In this document: in pieces, positions 35,016 to 44,759 of the stretch
How positions within the stretch are numbered: the first letter of the stretch is position 1
Layout of the letters: every line of letters starts with the position of its first letter
Source of the DNA: Pedobacter sp. W3I1
GTDB taxonomy: Bacteria > Bacteroidota > Bacteroidia > Sphingobacteriales > Sphingobacteriaceae
DNA: 64,000 bases
Assembly: GCF_030816015.1 (NCBI RefSeq)
Contig: NZ_JAUSXN010000001.1
Location: 6,324,001-6,388,000, forward strand
Direction of reading: 5' to 3'
Notes under the pieces: generated by a model
What the model was told of the DNA's origin: nothing
Seen by the model: the letters and a program-made list of their open reading frames with translations, nothing else
Database searches by the model: none
Program-made: the position numbers and the translations under genes

Positions 35016-35891
35016 ATGAAAGTTACCGGTTTTACCTTTTTAAGAAATGCAATTGTAAACGATTATCCAGCAAAAGAAGCCATACTTTCGGTATTACCTT
35101 TGTGTGATGATTTTATCGTTGCATTGGGAAATTCCTCAGACGAAACTTCTGAAATGGTTAAAAGCATCGATCCTAAAATCAGAACCATTGATACCGTTTG
35201 GGATGAAAGCATAAGAGAAGGCGGACGAGTTTTTGCCGATGAAACCAATAAGGCTCTGGCAGAAATAAGTAAAGATACCGATTGGATGATCTACATTCAA
35301 GGTGATGAGGCCATACATGAAGATTATCTTCCGCTGATTAGAAAAGAAATGGAAGAAGAGCTCAACAACAACAATGTTGAAGCACTTCTTTTAAAATACA
35401 AGCATTTTTATGCTTCTTATGACTATCTGGCTGAATCCAGACGCTGGTATAGAAGAGAAGTTCGGGTTATAAAAAATTTACCAGGAGTAAAATCTTACCG
35501 CGATGCACAAGGCTTCAGAATTAACGACAGAAAACTTCAGGTTAAGTTAATCGATGCTTATATTTATCATTATGGCTGGGTTAAACCTCCAAAAGGATTA
35601 CAAGGTAAAGTGCGGAACTTTAATCAGTTTTATCAAACAGAAGAATGGATTGAAGAAAATTATCCCGTACAAGAATCCTTTGATATGCACAATGCCGATC
35701 GTTTGGTTCATTTTAAAGGTACCCATCCAAAAGTTATGCAGGCAAGAATTGCCACAGCAAACTGGAAATTTGATAAAGATTTAACTAAAGAAACGCCAAA
35801 AATGAATTTCCGCAGGAGCGTTTTGCAAAAAATTGAAGATTTAACAGGCATTCGGCTGTTTGAATACAGGAATTATAAAATTGTAAAATAA
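35016..35891 (+). CDS. GT2-like glycosyltransferase
   Basis: 291 residues from ATG 35016 (MKVTGFTFLRNAIVNDYP); an in-frame start 78 bases upstream overlaps meaB and is unlikely. The GT-A pattern is visible: FLRNAI at the start, ALGNSSDETSEMVKSI, and YIQGDEAIHEDYLP as the probable metal-binding acidic motif. No membrane segment, so a cytoplasmic enzyme acting on a lipid carrier or core glycan. First gene of the plus-strand half of the glycan cluster, 50 bp before a GT4 gene. Acceptor and sugar unknown. Confidence 0.8.
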   Translation: MKVTGFTFLRNAIVNDYPAKEAILSVLPLCDDFIVALGNSSDETSEMVKSIDPKIRTIDTVWDESIREGGRVFADETNKALAEISKDTDWMIYIQGDEAIHEDYLPLIRKEMEEELNNNNVEALLLKYKHFYASYDYLAESRRWYRREVRVIKNLPGVKSYRDAQGFRINDRKLQVKLIDAYIYHYGWVKPPKGLQGKVRNFNQFYQTEEWIEENYPVQESFDMHNADRLVHFKGTHPKVMQARIATANWKFDKDLTKETPKMNFRRSVLQKIEDLTGIRLFEYRNYKIVK

Positions 35892-35940
35892 GCTACAATT
35901 TAAATCTATCTATATTTACTTCATTTAATAATATTGTTTA

Positions 35941-37011
35941 ATGAAAAAGCCTAAAGTCTTAGTAACTTTTGATTCGATGAAAGATGCCAATTGCGGTTAT
36001 TTTTCGTTTGGAAAAGGATTGGGCGATGCATTGATCCAGGAAAACAAAGGAAAATTTGAATTAAAATTTTATCTCTTTAAACACACTCAATATCTTTTTA
36101 ACGGCTTGGTTAATATCATTTATCTATCGAGATTAGATCGGTTATTTTTTAAGGGCAGGAATGATTTTGATGTTGTCCATCTATCTGATCAGACCTGCAG
36201 ATTACGACCAAGCAAAGTAAACGCAAAAAAAATAATGACTGTTCATGACATGAACAAGGTTCATTTAAAATTTAGCAAGCCGCACAGAATTCAGGTTTAT
36301 CTAAAAAAACTTGGCAAGCTTATATCACGGTGTGATAAAATTGTATGCATATCGCAGTTTGTTGCGAATGACGTAGTTAACTATTTCCCTGAGGCCAAAG
36401 AAAAAGTTAGTGTGATTTATAATGGTGCAGATAAACTAATTTCAGACGAAAAGCACAGCCCAAGCTTCGTTCCTCCGAAACCTTTCTTATTTACGATAGG
36501 GTTATTATCGGTACAGAAAGGATTTCACCTGCTGCCGGCTTTATTAAAAGGAAATGACTTTCATCTTGTTATTTCGGGCAGAGAAACTCCACATAAACAA
36601 AGAATTTTAGAAGAAGCTGAAAAATACAACTGTTTAGATAGGGTACATATTACAGGGCCAATCTCTGACGAAGATAAAGCCTGGTATTACAAAAATTGCG
36701 AGGCCTTTTTATTCCCTTCGGTTGCCGAAGGTTTCGGTCTTCCTGTAATTGAAGCCATGCACTTTGGAAAACCTGTTTTTTTATCAAAATTCACCTCGCT
36801 TCCTGAGGTTGGTGGCGATGCTGCATATTACTTTGATCATTTTGAGCCTGAACATATGCAGGAGGTATTTACAAACGGGATGAAAGATTTTACTGATCGC
36901 AATCGTTCATGTGAAATGATTGCCCAAGCTGAAAAATTTTCATGGGAAAGAGCAGCGAATCAGTATTTGAATTTATATCATGAATGTTTAGAAAACAGCA
37001 ATGAAAAATAA
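35941..37011 (+). CDS. GT4-family glycosyltransferase
   Basis: 356 residues with GT-B architecture. The C-terminal half carries the family signatures: FTIGLLSVQKGFHLLPALL, VHITGPISDEDKAWYYKNCEAFLFPSVAEGFGLPVIEAMHFGKPVF with the conserved E-x7-E (EGFGLPVIE) that binds the sugar nucleotide. The N-terminus lacks a signal peptide. Linkage is unknown. It is in the same direction as the GT2 gene upstream (50 bp) and the MsbA-like exporter downstream (165 bp, with its own promoter). Confidence 0.87.
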   Translation: MKKPKVLVTFDSMKDANCGYFSFGKGLGDALIQENKGKFELKFYLFKHTQYLFNGLVNIIYLSRLDRLFFKGRNDFDVVHLSDQTCRLRPSKVNAKKIMTVHDMNKVHLKFSKPHRIQVYLKKLGKLISRCDKIVCISQFVANDVVNYFPEAKEKVSVIYNGADKLISDEKHSPSFVPPKPFLFTIGLLSVQKGFHLLPALLKGNDFHLVISGRETPHKQRILEEAEKYNCLDRVHITGPISDEDKAWYYKNCEAFLFPSVAEGFGLPVIEAMHFGKPVFLSKFTSLPEVGGDAAYYFDHFEPEHMQEVFTNGMKDFTDRNRSCEMIAQAEKFSWERAANQYLNLYHECLENSNEK

Positions 37012-37083
37012 GTTTTATGCTAAAAATCAATCCACTTAAAACCAAGAATGTAATTGTAATTATGTAAGATTACCATCACCTTA

Positions 37084-37111
37084 TTGATCTGTATGAAAAA
37101 CCGTACATTTG
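37084..37111 (+). promoter_or_regulatory. Promoter for the MsbA-like exporter gene
   Basis: TTG (37084-37086), 17 bases, then TACATTTG (37104-37111), matching the Bacteroidota consensus. Predicted leader of about 60 bases before the ATG at 37177. Confidence 0.6.
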
Positions 37112-37176
37112 CCTGAATTTTATTATATTTTTTTACGGCAAGACTTCCCTAAGTTCCGTTATATATACAATACATA

Positions 37177-38997
37177 ATGAAAACATATTTTCGTTTATTA
37201 TCATTTGCCAAGCCTATAGAAAAGTTTGCCATACCTTACGTCATTGCAACATTATTCGCTATTATTTTTAATACTTTTTTATTCACACTGCTTGGCCCGC
37301 TTATGCAAGCTTTGTTTCTTGGCAAAACTGTTACAGACATTAAACCGGATAAAGCTTCAGGCTCATTAAATTTTCTTGGTAAGTTTAATGATTACATGGA
37401 TGCCATAATTGCACACGATAAAATACACGCATTGCAAATTATTTGCGTTGTAATTATTGTAACCGTATTTTTATCCAACTTATTTCGCTATTTCTCTCAG
37501 CGTTTCATGGAAGATTTACGAGTACATACCTTATTAAATTTAAGAAAAACAGTTTTTAATAATGTAATGAATTTACACGTAGGCTACTTTAACAATGAGC
37601 GCAAGGGCGATATCATTTCAAAGGTAGCATCAGATGTACAGGTGGTTCAGTTTACCGTAACCAATACCCTACAAGTGGTCTTTAAAGAACCGCTCCAGCT
37701 TATGTTTTTTGTAGGGGTTTTAATCTCTATATCATTGAAATTAACGTTATTTTCACTGTTGGTTATCCCAATATCTGGTTTTATTATCAGCAAAATAGTA
37801 AAAAGATTAAAGCAGCAGGCAACGCAATCGCACGAATCGTTTGCAAAAATGATTGGATTTTTAGATGAATCGCTCAGTGGAATAAAGATTATCAAAGCCT
37901 TTAATTCTACAGAAAGAATGAAGCAAAAGTTCGATGACGAAAACAAGTTTTATTCTTACTTGAACCGAAAGATGGCAAGAAGGCAACAGCTTGCTTCACC
38001 AGTTTCGCAAACACTCGGGGTTTTGGTTGTTGTATTTATCCTATTATATGGTGGCACCTTGATTTTAAGCGGAAAGGGAGATCTTGAAGCTGCAGATTTT
38101 GTGGTTTACCTCGCAACATTCTCTCAGGTGATGCAGCCTATTAAAGCTTTAACCGATTCGTTTAGCGGAATACATTCGGGAATTTCTGCTGGAGAACGTG
38201 TTTTAGACTTAATCGATACTAAACCATCGCTCGTTAATCAACCCGATGCAAAAGTTCTAGATGGTTTTAACAGTACAATCAGCCTTCAAAATGTATCATT
38301 CAGTTATGGAGAAAAACAAATCTTGAACTCAATAACCTTCGACATTGAAAAAGGAAAAACTGTAGCCTTGGTTGGTCCATCAGGTGGGGGAAAAAGTACA
38401 TTGATGGATTTGCTTCCACGTTTCCATGATCCAAAATCAGGAACGATCAAAATAGATGGACATGATTACAGAGCGCTAACTGTAGAAAGCATTAGGGCGC
38501 AAATGGGAACCGTTAATCAAGAGTCTTTTTTATTTAACGATACTATTTTTAATAACATTGCATTTGCCAAACCAGATGCAACCATAGAAGAAGTTGTTGC
38601 GGCAGCAAAAATTGCAAATGCACATGATTTTATAGAGAATACAGAGAACGGCTACCAGTCTTTTGTTGGAGATAGAGGGAATAAACTCTCTGGTGGACAG
38701 AAACAACGTGTTTGTATTGCAAGGGCTGTATTGGCTAATCCGCCAATCATGCTTTTAGATGAGGCAACATCTGCGCTGGATACTGAATCAGAAAAATTAG
38801 TGCAAGATGCTTTAAATAACCTGATGAAAAACCGGACCTCAATTGTAATTGCTCACCGTTTAAGTACGATCCAACATGCCGATAAAATTATTGTTATAGA
38901 TAAAGGTAGCGTAGTAGAAACCGGAAGCCACAATGAGTTAATGAATAAAAACGGATTATATAGGCGTTTAATTGATATGCAGACCTTTAACGACTAA
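37177..38997 (+). CDS. MsbA-like ABC exporter (lipid or glycolipid flippase type)
   Basis: 606 residues: six-helix exporter domain (about 20-340) and a nucleotide-binding domain with Walker A GPSGGGKST near 399-407, LSGGQKQRVCIARA signature, IMLLDEATSALD Walker B and IAHRLST H-loop. The sequence style (VGYFNNERKGDIISKVASDV; FAKMIGFLDESLSGIKIIKAFN) is that of MsbA-like lipid exporters. Placed among glycosyltransferases, it probably flips a lipid-linked glycan or lipooligosaccharide. It is followed after 8 bp by a GT4 gene, so they are cotranscribed. Distinct from the exporter at 17093. Confidence 0.9.
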   Translation: MKTYFRLLSFAKPIEKFAIPYVIATLFAIIFNTFLFTLLGPLMQALFLGKTVTDIKPDKASGSLNFLGKFNDYMDAIIAHDKIHALQIICVVIIVTVFLSNLFRYFSQRFMEDLRVHTLLNLRKTVFNNVMNLHVGYFNNERKGDIISKVASDVQVVQFTVTNTLQVVFKEPLQLMFFVGVLISISLKLTLFSLLVIPISGFIISKIVKRLKQQATQSHESFAKMIGFLDESLSGIKIIKAFNSTERMKQKFDDENKFYSYLNRKMARRQQLASPVSQTLGVLVVVFILLYGGTLILSGKGDLEAADFVVYLATFSQVMQPIKALTDSFSGIHSGISAGERVLDLIDTKPSLVNQPDAKVLDGFNSTISLQNVSFSYGEKQILNSITFDIEKGKTVALVGPSGGGKSTLMDLLPRFHDPKSGTIKIDGHDYRALTVESIRAQMGTVNQESFLFNDTIFNNIAFAKPDATIEEVVAAAKIANAHDFIENTENGYQSFVGDRGNKLSGGQKQRVCIARAVLANPPIMLLDEATSALDTESEKLVQDALNNLMKNRTSIVIAHRLSTIQHADKIIVIDKGSVVETGSHNELMNKNGLYRRLIDMQTFND

Positions 38998-39005
38998 ATA
39001 TTTAG

Positions 39006-40169
39006 ATGAGGAGAATACTCTTTTTTATGCCTGATAATCCGCTGAAAAAAAATGCGGGTAACAGAACCAGGGCTTTAAGTATGTTAAGCTATTTTAAATC
39101 AAGAAACTTTGAAATTGATTTTGTAAGCGAATATTTCACCGGTCGCTGGAACGAAACAGACATTAAGACCTTTAAACAAGCTGACCTGGCAAATAATACT
39201 TACGTAATTAAAAAAAAACCATCTAAGAAAAATATACTCTACTATCTGCTTTTTTATAAGCTGCCAAATTTTTTCTATCAAAATAGACTATGGTTCTTTC
39301 CGCTACAATTCCCCGAACTGGTTACTTTACGATTTAAGAGGGCTTTCAATAGAATTTTAAAAAATAACCACTATGATTATATTTTTATCAATTATGCCAG
39401 TTGGGCGTCGGTTATAGAGAATAATCCGCTAACAAAAAAATCGGTGAAAGTAATTGATATGCACGATTTTATAACCGCTCAACTTCAAAAAAAGGTGAAT
39501 ATCGGCCAATCTTTTAATGAAGAGATCAGAAGAATTTCTTTATTTGATATTGCTTTGGCCATTTCTGTAGAAGAACAGTATGTTTTTAGCCAATTCTGTA
39601 AAAACAGGGTTGTATTAGCGCCAATGATGCTGGATAGACCAGAAAATTTTCATGCTGTTAAAGAAAAATCGTTTGATCTGATTTATGTGGCGAGCGATAA
39701 TATACATAATCAAAAAGCTGCCAATTGGTTTTTTAACAATGTATATCCGCTATTGCCAACCGGTATACAGATCTGTGTAATTGGGCAGATTAACGAGCAC
39801 CTTTCTATTAAAGGTCCAAATCTAATTACTATAAACTTTGCCGAAGATTTATCAACCTATTACCAAAATGCCAAAATAGCACTATGCCCCATGCTAACAG
39901 GCACAGGAACCAAGATAAAAGTGGTAGAAGCACTATCTTATGGTTTACCAATAGTTTGTAATACCAGGGGCATTGACGGGCTGATCAACAAAACCAATAA
40001 TGGCTGCTTGGTTAGTGATGACCCCGTTGAATTTGCAAATAATATCATGAAACTATTAACCGACGAATCTGAATATAAAAAACAGGCAGAAAGTGCATTG
40101 GCTGCTTTTAGCATCAATTACGAAAGAGAACACTGCTATAAAAATCTTGATAAACTATTTTTGAAGTAG
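39006..40169 (+). CDS. GT4-like glycosyltransferase
   Basis: 387 residues, GT-B type. N-terminal FFMPDNPLKKNAGNRTRALS has the donor-acceptor loop; the C-terminal domain has LICVIGQ-like strands, ALCPMLTGTGTKIKVVEALSYGLPIVCNTRGIDGL, in which KVVEALSYGLP is the sugar-nucleotide site. It starts 8 bp after the MsbA-like gene. No signal peptide. Sugar and linkage unknown. Confidence 0.83.
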   Translation: MRRILFFMPDNPLKKNAGNRTRALSMLSYFKSRNFEIDFVSEYFTGRWNETDIKTFKQADLANNTYVIKKKPSKKNILYYLLFYKLPNFFYQNRLWFFPLQFPELVTLRFKRAFNRILKNNHYDYIFINYASWASVIENNPLTKKSVKVIDMHDFITAQLQKKVNIGQSFNEEIRRISLFDIALAISVEEQYVFSQFCKNRVVLAPMMLDRPENFHAVKEKSFDLIYVASDNIHNQKAANWFFNNVYPLLPTGIQICVIGQINEHLSIKGPNLITINFAEDLSTYYQNAKIALCPMLTGTGTKIKVVEALSYGLPIVCNTRGIDGLINKTNNGCLVSDDPVEFANNIMKLLTDESEYKKQAESALAAFSINYEREHCYKNLDKLFLK

Positions 40170-40312
40170 TTAAATCACTTAAAATAAAGTTGAGGGCATT
40201 TAATAACCTTTTGTAAGGAAGTGTAAGGGAAAGGCTATTTTCAAGATAATTAATAGAGATATGAATTAAAGAAATCGATTTGTGAATAATTAAAGTATAA
40301 CCTAGATCGAGT

Positions 40313-41137
40313 ATGAGTAAAAAATTATCAATTATAACTATCAATTACAACAATAAGGCAGGGTTACAAAAAACAATTCAAAGCGTAGTAAGCCAAACTT
40401 GGCAAGATTTTGAGTTTATCATTATTGATGGAAATAGTTCGGATGGAAGTAAAGATCTCCTTATTACATATTCTTCGTTTTTTAGCTATTCTGTATCTGA
40501 AGCAGATAGTGGTATATATAACGCAATGAATAAGGGCATTAAGATTTCAACAGGTGATTATTTAATGTTTTTAAATAGTGGAGATTCTTTAATTGATAAT
40601 ACCATTTTAGAGAAATTGAATGCTGAATTAAATGGTCAATATGATATTTACTATGGAGATATCCTACAAATTGATGGAATAAAAAAAGAGATTCGCACTT
40701 TTCCTAAAAAGTTAAATTTCGCTTTTTTTTATGAACAAAATATCTCTCATCAAGCAAGTTTTATTAAGGCAAAGCTGTTTAAGGATATTTTTTTATATAA
40801 TGAAAATCTCAAATTTGTATCTGATTGGGAATTCTTCACTTATGCCATTTGTAAACGCGAGGCTTCATATAAACACTTAGATTGTGTAATTGTAACTTAT
40901 GATGGAACCGGAATATCCGCAAATTCAAAGAATCATCCAGAAATCAACAAAGAAAGAGATGCTTCTTTGAATAGATATTTCCCTGAATTTGTTAAGGACT
41001 ATGAATATTTGAAAGAGATAAAGTTTAAAAAGGCAGAACAATTTATGTATATAAAAAAGTATCCAATAGCCTATAAAATTTTGAAAGGCTTTATGAATAT
41101 TATACTTTTATTTTTGCCAAAATTTAATAGAAACTAA
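40313..41137 (+). CDS. GT2-family glycosyltransferase
   Basis: 274 residues. Clear GT2 start: KLSIITINYNNKAGLQKTIQSV, FIIIDGNSSDGSKD, SEADSGIYNAMNKGIKISTGDYLMFLNSGD, where NSGD replaces the usual DxD. The form (DSGIYDAMNKG) is that of WcaA/WfgS-like transferases of LPS and capsule loci. C-terminal region has a short hydrophobic tail (FMNIILLFLPKF), perhaps membrane contact. The next gene begins 1 base after its stop, so the two are translationally coupled. Confidence 0.87.
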   Translation: MSKKLSIITINYNNKAGLQKTIQSVVSQTWQDFEFIIIDGNSSDGSKDLLITYSSFFSYSVSEADSGIYNAMNKGIKISTGDYLMFLNSGDSLIDNTILEKLNAELNGQYDIYYGDILQIDGIKKEIRTFPKKLNFAFFYEQNISHQASFIKAKLFKDIFLYNENLKFVSDWEFFTYAICKREASYKHLDCVIVTYDGTGISANSKNHPEINKERDASLNRYFPEFVKDYEYLKEIKFKKAEQFMYIKKYPIAYKILKGFMNIILLFLPKFNRN

Positions 41138-41138
41138 A

Positions 41139-41945
41139 ATGAATAGTTCTTGCGTAATTGTAATACCAGTTTACAAGTCCGAGCTTTCATTTTATGAAAA
41201 GATAGCTTTGACCCAATGTGGAAAGTTATTGTCTGATTATGATATTGTAATACTCAAACCAGATGATTTAGACATATCGAATATGCAGATAGGATTCTCT
41301 TATAGTGAGGTGTCTTTCCCAAGTTTTTATTTTAAGAGCGTATTTAGTTACAACGATTTAATGCTTTCGGAGCTCTTTTATGAGAAATTCTTGAATTATA
41401 CCTATCTACTCCTCTATCAATTGGATGCTTTCGTATTTAAAAATGAATTAAAATATTGGTGCAGCTTAGGTTATGATTATATAGGTGCTCCATGGTTGAG
41501 AGAAAAAGAATTCCCAACTTTATTTAAAAAGACTAAAGAGAAGATTAGATCCTACCTGCACAGAAGATATAATCTACTTGATAAACAAGGTCGGCCTGAC
41601 ATAGAGCGACAATTATACAATCATGTCGGCAATGGAGGCTTTTCATTGAGAAAAGTTAAATCTTTTTATAATATCTGTATTCAAGAAAAAGAACTCGTAG
41701 AAAACTTCGTTGGCCGGAACAGCAGCGATTATCATGAAGACATGTTTTGGACCATAGAAGTGAATCGAAAGAAGAAGAGAATAAAGATCCCTACTTACAA
41801 AGTGGCATTGAAATTTTCCATTGAAACAGCTCCACAAAGGGCAATGACTTTAATTAAAGGAAACATGCCTTTTGGTTGCCATGCATGGGATAAAAATATC
41901 CGTTTTTGGGAACCTTACTTTAAAGAAGCAGGTTATCAGATTTAA
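41139..41945 (+). CDS. DUF5672 family glycan-cluster protein
   Basis: 268 residues matching the DUF5672 pattern: VIVIPVYKSELSFYEKIAL, YTYLLLYQLDAFVFKNELKYW, GYDYIGAPWLREKE, and VGNGGFSLRKVKSF, with the acidic EDMFWT after it. Such proteins sit in polysaccharide loci and are suspected GT-A glycosyltransferases; LDAF could serve as the metal-binding motif. It follows the GT2 gene by 1 base and its stop codon overlaps the stop of the convergent gene by 4 bp (TTAA). Confidence 0.82.
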   Translation: MNSSCVIVIPVYKSELSFYEKIALTQCGKLLSDYDIVILKPDDLDISNMQIGFSYSEVSFPSFYFKSVFSYNDLMLSELFYEKFLNYTYLLLYQLDAFVFKNELKYWCSLGYDYIGAPWLREKEFPTLFKKTKEKIRSYLHRRYNLLDKQGRPDIERQLYNHVGNGGFSLRKVKSFYNICIQEKELVENFVGRNSSDYHEDMFWTIEVNRKKKRIKIPTYKVALKFSIETAPQRAMTLIKGNMPFGCHAWDKNIRFWEPYFKEAGYQI

Positions 41946-42811
41946 CTGCGCCAAATTTCTTTATTTAGCATTAAAAATAGACTAAAGTTGTTTTTTCTTA
42001 GTTTACTTCGCCAAAATATTTTAAATATTTCTATCTTTTTATATCCAGATATTTTCATCTGCTTTAGAAAGAATTTGAATGCATGTTTTTCAGCAAAGAA
42101 ACTTTCTTTTTTTGATAACCCTTCTACATCTATCGGTAAATCAGCGGCCCATTTTTCATGTAATTTTAGTGTTTCCTCTATCCAAGTTTTACAATAATTT
42201 CCTTCTGAGAAATGTTCTAATAATACTTGAAAAGTTACAACCGCACGATGTGTTTTATGTACCTGAAGTGAAAAATCCAGATCATAACAATGAAACTTCT
42301 TAAATGTTTCCTCATCAAAATTATTGGCTTCAACTATTTCTTTTTTGGTACAGAACCAAACGCCATCTACAACAACTACGCTTGAATACTTTTCATTTTT
42401 TACGTTTTGAGAAATGTGTTTTGTTTTATCTTCACTAAATTTATAGCGTTGAAGAATATTAACATAATTGATTTTTTTTTCACCGGCGCTACAAAACCAT
42501 CCAGACGGGACTTTAGTTTTATAACTATTCCCGGCTATACCAATCAATCCTATTTTCTGGTCTTCATTAAAAATATCCGCAACAATAATACCCCAGTCTT
42601 TCGTTTTAATACTGATATCCTCGTGCATATAGCAAAGTAGCTGATATTTGGCCTGCTTTGCCCCTTCATTGTAAATTTCGCATAATCCACGTTTTCCATC
42701 AGCATTATCGAAACAGATAATTTCATGTTCAACTCCTATGGTTGCAGCAATGTTCTCCTTAATATCAGAAAGCTGATCTTTATTTACGGAGGCTATAATT
42801 ATTGATATCAT
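41942..42811 (-). CDS. GT2-like glycosyltransferase
   Basis: 289 residues. MISIIIASVNKDQLSDIKEN, then EIICFDNADGKRGLCEIYNEGAKQAKYQLLCYMHEDISI: a GT-A domain with MHEDI as the metal site. A later FHCYDLDFSLQVH block resembles the GT2 catalytic-base region. The C-terminal 50 residues are basic. Last gene of the minus-strand half of the cluster; it starts 4 bases after the upstream GT2 stop. Confidence 0.78.
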   Translation of the reverse strand: MISIIIASVNKDQLSDIKENIAATIGVEHEIICFDNADGKRGLCEIYNEGAKQAKYQLLCYMHEDISIKTKDWGIIVADIFNEDQKIGLIGIAGNSYKTKVPSGWFCSAGEKKINYVNILQRYKFSEDKTKHISQNVKNEKYSSVVVVDGVWFCTKKEIVEANNFDEETFKKFHCYDLDFSLQVHKTHRAVVTFQVLLEHFSEGNYCKTWIEETLKLHEKWAADLPIDVEGLSKKESFFAEKHAFKFFLKQMKISGYKKIEIFKIFWRSKLRKNNFSLFLMLNKEIWRS

Positions 42812-42815
42812 AGAC

Positions 42816-43769
42816 CTAATTAATGCTAGCTGTTTTTTGTTTACATTTATTAATGTTATTCCAATATTCTCTTATAAACAAGAATTTGCCTTTGCTCAAA
42901 AATTTCCTCCGTTTTTGTAACGGGAAGAGTATATTATAGTGATTAAAAAAGAAAATAAAATTTAAAGCACTATCAAAAAAACCTTTATCACCTAAATACA
43001 AATCCATTAGATGATTAATAAATGATTCCTCTCCCTTTTGTTTAAGAAAATTATAAAAATAACGCAGCTGGTTCTTAGTCGATTTATAGTCGACTATTGC
43101 TAAGGCAGATAAATCGGAATCAGACAAAAAAATTTCTTGATGAACAACTGAATTTCGATGAACCCTGTAATCCGTTGTAACTTCGTTAAGATACCCAAGT
43201 TCATTATAATAACTTGACAAAAATCCAATCCACCAATCATAATAGCCATGTTCTGGGAATGGGAATGTTTTTAGCAAAAACATTCTTTTAGCTAAGATGG
43301 TATGCCCAGTTACATAATTGTTTATTAAAATAGACCTGTAATCAAATTTTTCAAATTTCGGATTTTCTAATAGCAACTGTCCTAAAGGCTCACCGTTTTC
43401 ATCTATTAATCTCGAATTAGAAAATATTACTCCTTTACTGCCAATCTCAAGCTGTAACCTTTCCAATTTATTACTATACCAGATATCATCTTGATCACAG
43501 ATCGCAATAAAATCTCCTGTACCTAATCCGATTGCCCTTTCAAAATTCTTATTGAATCCTAAATTCCTTTCATTTTTACTAAACTGAATAAATTGATATT
43601 GGTTAGCGTACTCTTCAATAATATTAACAGTATTATCAGAGGAAAAATCGTCTACAATGATGATTTCGAAATTTGTGTACGTTTGGGCTAAAACACTCTC
43701 TATCTGTGCTTTTAGATACTTCTCTCCATTATAAGTACACATCACAACTGAGATTAGAGGATTTTCCAT
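42816..43769 (-). CDS. GT2-family glycosyltransferase (rhamnosyl-type)
   Basis: 317 residues with a textbook GT2 domain: PLISVVMCTYNGEKYLKAQIESVLAQTY, EIIIVDDFSSDNT, GDFIAICDQDDIWYSNKLERL. The CDQDDIW motif (DxD region) is typical of transferases related to rhamnosyltransferases of O-antigen and capsule clusters; the actual sugar is not determinable. Spacing to the genes on both sides is under 10 bp, so it is in an operon with 44760 and 43778 upstream and 41942 downstream. Confidence 0.88.
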   Translation of the reverse strand: MENPLISVVMCTYNGEKYLKAQIESVLAQTYTNFEIIIVDDFSSDNTVNIIEEYANQYQFIQFSKNERNLGFNKNFERAIGLGTGDFIAICDQDDIWYSNKLERLQLEIGSKGVIFSNSRLIDENGEPLGQLLLENPKFEKFDYRSILINNYVTGHTILAKRMFLLKTFPFPEHGYYDWWIGFLSSYYNELGYLNEVTTDYRVHRNSVVHQEIFLSDSDLSALAIVDYKSTKNQLRYFYNFLKQKGEESFINHLMDLYLGDKGFFDSALNFIFFFNHYNILFPLQKRRKFLSKGKFLFIREYWNNINKCKQKTASIN

Positions 43770-43777
43770 ACTGAAAA

Positions 43778-44755
43778 TTAAAGAATGGTTTTTTTTGTTA
43801 GATTCTCTAATTCTAAGGAAGCCTGACTAGGTGTAAAATAAGATTGTTTTCTTACTTTATGTAAATTGAAACAATCGTCTGTGATTATTAATTTACCGTT
43901 CTGCAATCCCAGCCAATGTTCGAAATAATAACGGTCCTCAGTTATAAAAGGTTCATCACAATTAATAATATAACTTGCCCGGGCATACCAAAAATTAAAC
44001 CATATCCACCCACCCCTAGTACCTTGTTTTTCTGAATCGCGATTGTCGCCAATAGCAGGTAGTAAACCGATTTTGTTTATTTTTTTGTTATTGAAGATTT
44101 GCAGTTTTTTCCTCCAATTCTCAAATGTAAGCTTAAGCAATATTATTTCTTCATTTTTACGGGAGTGAACATTATAACTCATTCCTTTTGAATGAAAGTA
44201 TATTAAATAACTATCAGGATCTTGATGGGCCAAATCATAAACTAATTTAATTCCAGGATATTCAAAATTATTCTCCTTTGATATACTGATTATAGCATCT
44301 GGTGCTAAGTCCTTAATTAGTTCGATAATGGAAAGGGTATCATCCTTAGTATCTGTAATATGAATGTATAAATCAGCTTCATCTAAAATGCCATAACTTT
44401 TGAGTTGAAATAGTTGCCCTGAAATTATTCCACGCCAGTTAGAATTTCGATTAACATAAATATAATAAACTATCTTTATTTTTTTTGATCTCTCTTTGAG
44501 ATCAATTTCGATATCCGCATCATAGTTGTCTTCTATAATGTTATGTTTCCTGCCATTATAGTCGAGTTGTAAAAACTTCACTTTTCCAAATTTAGGGTCA
44601 GAAAACACCTCATTAAAGTTTTGCTTCGCTGGAATGTGGATTTTACTGCCAATTTGGAATTTTTGCAAAACCAATTCAGTTACATCAATAACTTCAATAG
44701 CGTCCATATTAATGTTAAAAACACCATAGGTAGCTTTAAAATTTATATTATCCAT
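43778..44755 (-). CDS. Glycan-cluster protein of unknown function
   Basis: 325 residues from the ATG at 44755 (an in-frame start at 44773 would overlap the acyltransferase stop). The first ~100 residues look like a small beta domain; then KIVYYIYVNRNSNWRGIISGQL, YIHITDTKDD, DSYLIYFHSKGMSYN, GGWIWFNFWYARASYI and ITEDRYYFEHWLG. The FHSKG and the final aromatic/acidic block are reminiscent of rhamnan-synthesis-F-type and other capsule proteins, but I do not recognise the family firmly. Probably a GT-A-like enzyme. Cotranscribed with its neighbours. Confidence 0.7.
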   Translation of the reverse strand: MDNINFKATYGVFNINMDAIEVIDVTELVLQKFQIGSKIHIPAKQNFNEVFSDPKFGKVKFLQLDYNGRKHNIIEDNYDADIEIDLKERSKKIKIVYYIYVNRNSNWRGIISGQLFQLKSYGILDEADLYIHITDTKDDTLSIIELIKDLAPDAIISISKENNFEYPGIKLVYDLAHQDPDSYLIYFHSKGMSYNVHSRKNEEIILLKLTFENWRKKLQIFNNKKINKIGLLPAIGDNRDSEKQGTRGGWIWFNFWYARASYIINCDEPFITEDRYYFEHWLGLQNGKLIITDDCFNLHKVRKQSYFTPSQASLELENLTKKTIL

Positions 44756-44759
44756 GTTA

